Below, piece by piece: positions 58,470 through 64,000 of a DNA stretch of 64,000 bases. Every line of letters starts with the position of its first letter. The stretch's first letter is position 1. This stretch comes from Lysinibacillus_B sp031181585 (GTDB taxonomy: Bacteria; Bacillota; Bacilli; Bacillales_A; Planococcaceae), in contig NZ_CP154840.1 in NCBI RefSeq assembly GCF_047301505.1, positions 2,728,001-2,792,000 of the forward strand. Reading direction: 5' to 3'. The translations under genes and the position numbers were made by a program. The notes beneath the pieces were generated by a model, which made no database searches, was not told where the DNA came from, and saw only the letters and a program-made list of their open reading frames with translations.

Positions 58470-59396
58470 TCAATACTCCTCCCGGAAGCGTTTCGAAATA
58501 TATTGTGCGAGTAAATTCATAGCTAATGTAAAGATGAATAACGTGAAACCAACTGCATAAATCGAATAGTAAATTGTCGTACCATAACCAGCATCCCCAG
58601 TAGAGACTTGAACGATATAGGCCGTCATTGTCTGAATAGAGTCCGTGAACCCAAATTCAAATGTCGGTGTCGATCCGCCTGCAAGAGATACAATCATTGT
58701 TTCTCCAATTGCACGGGAAACAGCGAGCACCACAGATGCTACGATACCGGAAAGAGCAGCTGGAAGCACGACTTTGATAGCAACTTCAAATTTCGTAGAC
58801 CCTAGTCCTAGAGCACCTTCACGGATTGAATTTGGCACAGAACTCATAGCATCTTCTGACATAGATGCAATCATCGGTAAAATCATAATTCCTACTACAA
58901 TCCCCGGGCTCAGTGCATTGAATATTTTTAATGACGGAATTATTTCCTGCAGGGCCGGTGTAATGAACGTCAACGCGAAAAAGCCGTAAACAATCGTTGG
59001 TACTCCCGCCAAAATTTCTAAAATAGGCTTAACTATACGACGTGTTTTATCTGATGCATACTCGCTCAAATATATCGCCGCACCAAGCCCGAACGGTACC
59101 GCCACCAAAATCGCAATAAATGTAACTTTAAAAGTCCCTAAAATAAGCGGCAGTACACCGTACAGCGGCTCTTTTCCTGAAAAAGGAAGCCACTCCGTCC
59201 CAAAAATATAATCCGTGATTGAAATGCGGCTAAAGAATTCAAATGTCTCAAATATTAACGTAAAAACAATGCCGAAAGTGGTAAGTACAGATAACGCCGC
59301 TGCTAAGAACAATGCTATTGGAACAAGCTTTTCAATGATTTTCTTACTTTTCCTATTACGAGAAGCAGCAATCATGGACTGAACTGATTGACTCAT
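58470..59396 (-). CDS. pstC: Phosphate ABC transporter permease PstC
   Basis: 308 residues from ATG 59396 (AAAGGA 7 bases upstream). Six membrane segments; EAA loop GALGLGSTKFEVAIKVVLPA near residue 205. The ribosome site is only 10-15 bases after the pstS attenuator hairpin, which should lower pstC-A-B-phoU expression relative to pstS. Confidence 0.96.
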   Translation of the reverse strand: MSQSVQSMIAASRNRKSKKIIEKLVPIALFLAAALSVLTTFGIVFTLIFETFEFFSRISITDYIFGTEWLPFSGKEPLYGVLPLILGTFKVTFIAILVAVPFGLGAAIYLSEYASDKTRRIVKPILEILAGVPTIVYGFFALTFITPALQEIIPSLKIFNALSPGIVVGIMILPMIASMSEDAMSSVPNSIREGALGLGSTKFEVAIKVVLPAALSGIVASVVLAVSRAIGETMIVSLAGGSTPTFEFGFTDSIQTMTAYIVQVSTGDAGYGTTIYYSIYAVGFTLFIFTLAMNLLAQYISKRFREEY

Positions 59397-59411
59397 TAAA
59401 TCTTCCTTTCT

Positions 59412-59446
59412 AATAAAAAATGTGTGGTAAGCTTGCCTTACCACAC
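59412..59446 (-). terminator. Attenuator between pstS and pstC
   Basis: GTGTGGTAAG / CTTACCACAC, perfect 10-bp stem with a 5-base loop, followed on the minus strand by ATTTTTTATT. Position after the first gene suits partial termination and protection of pstS mRNA. Confidence 0.88.
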
Positions 59447-59455
59447 GTCTCAGGT

Positions 59456-60409
59456 TTAACGTAATGCTTCTAGAGCTGCTAAACCTTCATCATATTTTTC
59501 CTGTGGTGAGCGGACATAGCCAGTAAGTTCCGCCATATCGCCAGCGTTTTCAAGTGTAAATTTCATAAAGTCGTAGGCTGCTTCGTTCTCTTTCATCGCT
59601 TCATTCTTCACATATACGAATAGAGGGCGTGACAGCGGTGAATATTCACCAGATTCGATTGTTTCATTCGTAGGCGTCACTCCATCAATCGATACAACTT
59701 GCAGCTTGTCTTCGTTTGCCAGGTAATATGCATATCCGAAGAATCCAATGGCATTTTTATCAGCAATAACTCCCTGTACCAATACATTGTCGTCTTCTGA
59801 TAGAGTCGCTGACTTCACTAGGTCTTCCCCATCTAAAATAACCTCGTCAAAGTAGTCATATGTACCGGAATCTGCACCCGGTGAATAGAATACTACTTCT
59901 TCATCCGGCCATGACGGGTCGATATCTGACCACTTCTTCGTCGTACCATCCTCTACCCACAGCTGTTTTAATTGATCTACTGTCAATTCTTTTGCCCATG
60001 TATTATCTGGATGGATTACAACCGATAAACCGTCATATGCGATTTCAAATTCTGTATAATCAATTCCTGCATCTTCTAAGCTTTTCGCTTCATCATCTTT
60101 CATTGGGCGAGATGCATTTGAAAAGTCTGTTTCTCCATTGATGAATTTTTCAAATCCTCCACCAGTTCCTGATACCCCGACAGAGACACGTACGTCGCCT
60201 TGTTCACCTGCATATTCTTCTACAACGGCTTCCATAATCGGTGCCACTGTGGAAGATCCATCACCAACTACATCTCCTGAAAGCTGTGCAGTGCCTTCTT
60301 CTGTTTCAGCCCCGTTTGCTTTTGATGAGTCTGTGTCGTCTCCGCAAGCTCCTAGTAGTAAAGTAGCCCCTACTAATGCTGTTGCGCCTAAGTACTTCCA
60401 TTTTTTCAT
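59456..60409 (-). CDS. pstS: Phosphate ABC transporter substrate-binding lipoprotein
   Basis: 317 residues. Signal ALVGATLLLGACGDD with lipobox LLGAC; an acidic linker follows. Phosphate-binding loops are GDGSSTVAPIMEAV near residue 57 and SGTGGGFEKFINGETDFSNA near 86, with SPGADSGTYDYFDE near 175. ATG 60409 has GGAGG 9 bases upstream. First gene of the operon, behind a Pho box. Confidence 0.96.
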   Translation of the reverse strand: MKKWKYLGATALVGATLLLGACGDDTDSSKANGAETEEGTAQLSGDVVGDGSSTVAPIMEAVVEEYAGEQGDVRVSVGVSGTGGGFEKFINGETDFSNASRPMKDDEAKSLEDAGIDYTEFEIAYDGLSVVIHPDNTWAKELTVDQLKQLWVEDGTTKKWSDIDPSWPDEEVVFYSPGADSGTYDYFDEVILDGEDLVKSATLSEDDNVLVQGVIADKNAIGFFGYAYYLANEDKLQVVSIDGVTPTNETIESGEYSPLSRPLFVYVKNEAMKENEAAYDFMKFTLENAGDMAELTGYVRSPQEKYDEGLAALEALR

Positions 60410-60489
60410 TGTGAATGTCCTCCAAATCAAAGGTATTATTCTTACATTTCCAACTATAGATTCTGAATATTGAGAGCGTATGAATAGGT

Positions 60490-60535
60490 TGTTAATCCTA
60501 GGTAAAGAGGTATTAACAATTGTAAATTTTGTAAA
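60490..60535 (-). promoter_or_regulatory. Pho box (PhoP-binding repeats) upstream of pstS
   Basis: Minus-strand TTTACA (60535), TTTACA (60526), TTAATA (60516), TTTACC (60506) and TTAACA (60495); the last four start 10-11 bases apart, the pattern of PhoP direct repeats (TTHAYA) in Bacillus. A -10 about 17 bases further is not clear. Confidence 0.8.
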
Positions 60536-60582
60536 TAAAAAAGGAGTAGTCCCATAAGCTTTCGCCTAAAGAACTACTCCTT
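60533..60582 (-). terminator. Terminator of pbpA
   Basis: AAGGAGTAGT / ACTACTCCTT, perfect 10-bp stem around a 22-base loop, then TTTTATTT on the minus strand. Its T-run touches the Pho box. Confidence 0.85.
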
Positions 60583-60588
60583 ACTTAA

Positions 60589-62802
60589 CTATTCATTTAC
60601 CGTTTCTTCTTCTTCATCCTCATTTAGTACTTCTTCAGACAGGGCTGGCTGAATTTTCTGGCTGGCTGTACTAGACGAGATGTCTGTGCCTGCTCGTTTT
60701 TCCTTCAGCTCAAAATAAGCGTCCAAAACGTCACGTGCAATCATATTATTATACGATTGATAGCTATTGAAATTTGTTGTTGCCCACGGAAGGACAACTG
60801 CGTATGCCACTTCAGGGTTCTCATATGGTGCAAAGCCTACATGGACAAGATTTAATGTATCAATCCCGCTTTTCGACTTTTCAGGGTCATAGTATTTTAC
60901 CTCAGCTGTACCAGTCTTACCTGCCGCTGTATAAGGTGCATCGCGGAAATATCTTGCTGCCGAACCTTTTGCACCTATATATACACGACGGAACCCTTCC
61001 TTCACTCGATTGATTTCCTGTTCTGTATTATCAATACGGTTCAATATTTTAGGCTCTATTTCCTCTACCAGTGCACCCATTGTTTCACCGTCAGTCGAAG
61101 GATTACGAATTTCCTTCAGCATGCGGGGCTGGATGCGGTAACCGCCGTTGGCAATCGTCGATACATACTGTGCAAGCTGTAATGGCGTATACGTATCAAA
61201 CTGACCGATTGAAAGATCCAGGATATTACCAGGATTATTTGGGTCAGTAGCAATCCCCGTCGTCTCTCCTGGCAGGTCTACGCCCGTCCGGACACCCAAG
61301 CCCATTTGATTATATCCATTACGCATCTTTTGTAAAGTATCATTTCCAAGATTCAAGCCCATACCCGGATAATATGTTAGTCCGCCTAGGCTTAAAGCAA
61401 TTTTAAACATATATACGTTCGATGACTGCTCAAGGGCAGCTAAGTCGTTCATACTCATTCGGCCATATCGGTTGAAAACCGAACTTTTCTCAACGCCACC
61501 GATATAAAGCCGTTCATCAATAAGGGAACTTCCAATTTGAATAGCCCCTTCCCGGTAACCTGTTAAAACAGTGGCACCCTTTACCGTGGAACCTGCCTCA
61601 TAAGCTGTTGTGAAGTTGCCGTATGAATAATCTACAAGATAACGCTCGCCTGTTTCTTCATCATACTCAATCTTTTTACCGACCATTGATAGGATTTCTC
61701 CCGTCTTTGGGTCCATCATCACATAAAATGCCCGGTCAAGTAATGAGGCACTGCCCGATCTTTTTGCCTCCAGCAGGTATTTTTCTACAATTTCTTCTGC
61801 TTTTTGCTGGAGCTCGATATCAAGTGTAGTTACGAGATCTTTACCAGGCTCGCCGTCATACGTAGTAAGGGTCTCGACAACCTCACCCTTTTTATTCGTA
61901 ACGTTTTTAACGACTGATTTCTCTCCTTGCAGGAGCTCTTCGTACTGGGCTTCAAAATAACTTTCTCCTACCCGGTCATTACGGGAGTATTCACGCGCCA
62001 GATAGTGATCCAATTGGCTTTTCGGAATCCCTTTATTCGGCGTTGTTGTTCGTCCTAGCACTGCTACAGGCGCAAGCCGTACGCGCTTCCAATCTGTGGT
62101 CGTATTTACCCCCGGTAATTCGGATAGCCGCTCTGAGACAAGAGCAAATTCATGGTCGGTTACATTTTCGCTTTTAATAATTTGCGGCGAAAGATTATAG
62201 CCGCTTGTCATTTCCCGGTATATCGCCAGCACTTCCATGTCCTGCTCTGTCAATGAGGCAAGCTCCTCTTCTGTAATCCGCTCACGAACACGTTTATCGT
62301 ACTCCCTGTTTACTTCTTTTTCTTCAATCCCCTCATTCGCTTGACGGAATTTATTCATCTCTTCTGTCGTTACCTTTTCCTTCGCTTCTTCAGCATTTAG
62401 CAAAATCCAGAAGTCTTCCTTATCACGAGCTGTCACCCGATTTGTAGGCATATCGATTAGAGCAGCCAAGCTTTCGGCTATCTTGACCATTTCCTCTGTC
62501 TTCGTTGTCGGCAATTTTGTATATGTAATTGCATTTTCAGGCACATTATCCACTAAAATACGGCCATTTCGGTCATAAATACGGCCTCGAGGAACACTCG
62601 TGTTTACTTTGACTTCCTCCATCATCGCTAATTTACTTACATAATCTTCCCCTTTCACAATTTGCAAATATCCAAGGCGGAAAATAAGTACGGAAAACAA
62701 TAAGAATATCGAAAAGAAAAGGACGTTCATGCGGAATGTCAGGCTTGCCCGTTGCTTTGCCTTTGGTTTTTGGTTGCGTTTGTTCTGGATTGGTTTTCGC
62801 AT
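60589..62802 (-). CDS. pbpA: Class B penicillin-binding protein (PbpA-like transpeptidase)
   Basis: 737 residues. Short basic cytoplasmic tail, one membrane helix (about 25-47), the PBP dimerisation domain (about 60-330) and the transpeptidase domain. Active site: Ser in AGSTVKGATVL near 405, SSN in EQSSNVYM near 464, KTG in AGKTGTAEVKYY near 630. An acidic C-terminal tail ends it. Gene order (next to pst) matches B. subtilis pbpA, an elongation-type PBP. Confidence 0.94.
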   Translation of the reverse strand: MRKPIQNKRNQKPKAKQRASLTFRMNVLFFSIFLLFSVLIFRLGYLQIVKGEDYVSKLAMMEEVKVNTSVPRGRIYDRNGRILVDNVPENAITYTKLPTTKTEEMVKIAESLAALIDMPTNRVTARDKEDFWILLNAEEAKEKVTTEEMNKFRQANEGIEEKEVNREYDKRVRERITEEELASLTEQDMEVLAIYREMTSGYNLSPQIIKSENVTDHEFALVSERLSELPGVNTTTDWKRVRLAPVAVLGRTTTPNKGIPKSQLDHYLAREYSRNDRVGESYFEAQYEELLQGEKSVVKNVTNKKGEVVETLTTYDGEPGKDLVTTLDIELQQKAEEIVEKYLLEAKRSGSASLLDRAFYVMMDPKTGEILSMVGKKIEYDEETGERYLVDYSYGNFTTAYEAGSTVKGATVLTGYREGAIQIGSSLIDERLYIGGVEKSSVFNRYGRMSMNDLAALEQSSNVYMFKIALSLGGLTYYPGMGLNLGNDTLQKMRNGYNQMGLGVRTGVDLPGETTGIATDPNNPGNILDLSIGQFDTYTPLQLAQYVSTIANGGYRIQPRMLKEIRNPSTDGETMGALVEEIEPKILNRIDNTEQEINRVKEGFRRVYIGAKGSAARYFRDAPYTAAGKTGTAEVKYYDPEKSKSGIDTLNLVHVGFAPYENPEVAYAVVLPWATTNFNSYQSYNNMIARDVLDAYFELKEKRAGTDISSSTASQKIQPALSEEVLNEDEEEETVNE

Positions 62803-63003
62803 TTAAAATCCCCTTTCTTCAAAAATAACTTTCTACTATTATTAAAACCCATGCCTTTTAGTATAACATCATCACTCCGGTAAAAAAAGTACTACAGGGC
62901 CATATTGTTTCCCATTGTTTTGACTCTATTTTTACACAAAAGGTTTCATTTTTTTTCTTCTTCCTGTTTAATAGAAACATATCGAAATAGAGGAGTGGAG
63001 GAA

Positions 63004-63369
63004 ATGGAATTTATTGCTGTCGGTCTTGGGGGAGCTATTGGGGCTCTTCTTCGCTTTTACGTCAGCCATCTCATCTCCTATGATGCAGAATTTCCGCTGG
63101 CAACCTTTCTTGTTAATATGATAGGTTGCTTTCTGCTGAGCCTTCTTTTAAGCGGGCCCTTTTTAAAAAGAATACCTCATATAAAGCTGGCGCTGACAAC
63201 AGGACTTCTAGGTTCCTTTACAACTTTCTCCACCTTTAGCTATGAAACGATTTCCCTCGTTAAAAATGGGCAGTTCGAATGGGCTTTTTTTTATATTTGC
63301 CTTTCCATATTGGGAGGGGTATTAGGGAGTTATGCGGGTTATAAACTCAGAAACGGGGTGACGCAATGA
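63004..63369 (+). CDS. crcB: Fluoride channel CrcB/Fluc, first subunit
   Basis: 121 residues, four membrane segments. GGAIGALLRFYVS at the start, the Asn-containing pore motif TFLVNMIGCFLLSLL near 35-45, and GLLGSFTTFSTFSYET (Phe-box and Na+ site) near 70-85. GAGGAG precedes the ATG by about 8 bases. Overlaps the second crcB gene by 4 bases, making a heterodimeric Fluc pair. No fluoride riboswitch upstream. Confidence 0.93.
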   Translation: MEFIAVGLGGAIGALLRFYVSHLISYDAEFPLATFLVNMIGCFLLSLLLSGPFLKRIPHIKLALTTGLLGSFTTFSTFSYETISLVKNGQFEWAFFYICLSILGGVLGSYAGYKLRNGVTQ

Positions 63370-63698
63370 TTTCAGTTATGGTTGGCGGCTGGTTCGGTGC
63401 AATAAGCCGATTCTATATAGGAAAGGTTCTCGCTGGAATTAATGGCAGTTTTCCTTTTTCTACATTATTCGTTAATACCCTTGGCTCTTTCCTTCTTGGC
63501 ATTGCAGTAAACAGCGGACTTCCCACAGCACTTTACCAGCTGATTGCTGTTGGCTTTTTAGGCGCGTTTACAACCTTTTCTACTTTTAGCTATGAAGCAT
63601 TACAGCTGTTACTTTCAAGACGCTTTCTCACTGCTGGTATCTATATTGGCAGCAGTATGATTTTGGGATTTGCTGCATTTACTGCAGCTTTTTTATAA
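63366..63698 (+). CDS. crcB: Fluoride channel CrcB/Fluc, second subunit
   Basis: 110 residues, four membrane segments. GGWFGAISRFYIGK, FPFSTLFVNTLGSFLLG and GFLGAFTTFSTFSYEA match CrcB. It keeps the Asn and both Phe-box residues, so each subunit could contribute to a dual-topology dimer. Start overlaps the first crcB gene by 4 bases. Confidence 0.93.
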   Translation: MISVMVGGWFGAISRFYIGKVLAGINGSFPFSTLFVNTLGSFLLGIAVNSGLPTALYQLIAVGFLGAFTTFSTFSYEALQLLLSRRFLTAGIYIGSSMILGFAAFTAAFL

Positions 63699-63717
63699 TA
63701 AAAGGAGTGAGATTTTT

Positions 63718-64000
63718 ATGAAAAAATGGCTACTGGCACTATTTTTCATCGTATGTTCGCCATTTCACACCACCGCAGCTACCATATTCAGTGATGTCTC
63801 CCCCGGCACAGAGGTAGGAAAAGCTGTGACAAATCTTGTTGATCGCGGCGTTATCAGCGGCTATAAAGATGGAACTTACCGTCCAAACGAAGTTGTAACA
63901 CGGGCACAGGCTGCAAAAATTTTATCCGGTGTCTTAAAGCTTGATACAAAAAATGCCTCGGTTCATTTTTCAGACGTACCCGAATCATATGAGCATTACG
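63718..64000 (+). CDS. SLH-domain protein, N-terminal part (cut by window edge)
   Basis: 94 codons to the window edge. Signal peptide KKWLLALFFIVCSPFHTTAA, then an SLH repeat: IFSDVSPGTEVGKAVTNLVDRGVISGYKDGT...RPNEVVTRAQAAKIL, and the start of a second (HFSDVPESYEHY). SLH domains bind pyruvylated secondary wall polymer. AAAGGAGTG lies 8 bases before the ATG. Rest of the protein outside the window. Confidence 0.9.
   Translation, partial: MKKWLLALFFIVCSPFHTTAATIFSDVSPGTEVGKAVTNLVDRGVISGYKDGTYRPNEVVTRAQAAKILSGVLKLDTKNASVHFSDVPESYEHY

Noticed and set aside
62803..63003. Possible fluoride riboswitch upstream of the crcB pair
   Set aside because: None of the conserved crcB-motif pieces are present; only a weak TTGACT promoter-like element.
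1..64000. CRISPR arrays, insertion sequences, prophage, tRNA or rRNA genes
   Set aside because: No regularly spaced repeats, transposase or integrase frames, or tRNA/rRNA-like sequences were recognised.

Overview
The window looks like a chromosomal segment of a low-GC, Gram-positive member of the Bacillales, probably of the Planococcaceae (Lysinibacillus/Solibacillus/Sporosarcina-type). The support is strong purine-rich ribosome binding sites, lipoprotein signals, LtaS-type lipoteichoic-acid enzymes, a comG operon, part of a spoIIIA operon, a class II ribonucleotide reductase, and gene order that largely follows the Bacillus subtilis xseA to pbpA (yqiB to yqg) segment. No rRNA, tRNA, CRISPR array, insertion sequence or prophage was seen.

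Layout. 1-1.7 kb: xseA (cut by the window edge), folD, nusB. 1.9-7.8 kb: a block not expected here (a small membrane protein, an M20 peptidase, glpD-glpF-glpK) that separates nusB from yqhY. 8-10.6 kb: yqhY, accC, accB. 10.8-13.4 kb: a reduced spoIIIA operon with AC, AD, AE, AF, AG and AH only; AA and AB are not in the window, and AE, AF and AG are much shorter than in B. subtilis. Where AA and AB would sit there are a TerF-like VWA protein, a run of stem-loops and a DUF4085-like protein. 16-19.6 kb: efp, a Xaa-Pro peptidase, aroQ, yqhR-like, yqhQ. 19.7-22.6 kb: an ECF sigma factor with a membrane partner, a small membrane protein and a TSUP exporter. 22.8-25.5 kb: nrdJ with tandem NrdR boxes. 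25.6-31.5 kb: lipM, yqhL and the glycine-cleavage operon behind a glycine riboswitch. 31.6-36.8 kb: aroK, comGA-GG and a divergent Fe-S-type regulator. 37-41.7 kb: yqgY, yqgX, yqgW, an LtaS-type enzyme, yqgQ, a 5-formyl-THF cyclo-ligase and rpmG.

41.9-55.7 kb is the more variable half: an MltG-like fragment protein, an MFS transporter, DegV, an OhrR-like regulator with a glutathione peroxidase, a decayed cytochrome P450 behind a perfect 32-bp palindrome, a second ECF sigma/membrane-protein pair, trpE-trpG behind a T-box, a lipoprotein, a PpnP-like remnant, a hydrolase and arginase. 56-60.5 kb is a PhoP-type phosphate operon (pstS-C-A-B-phoU) with an attenuator after pstS. 60.6-64 kb: pbpA, a crcB pair and the start of an SLH-domain protein.

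The genes are mostly housekeeping (one-carbon and folate metabolism, fatty-acid synthesis, glycine breakdown, phosphate uptake, cell wall) with clear cis-regulation. The most unusual item is the compact spoIIIA operon: every remaining frame is open and translationally packed, yet the secretion-type ATPase and several extracellular or cytoplasmic domains are gone.
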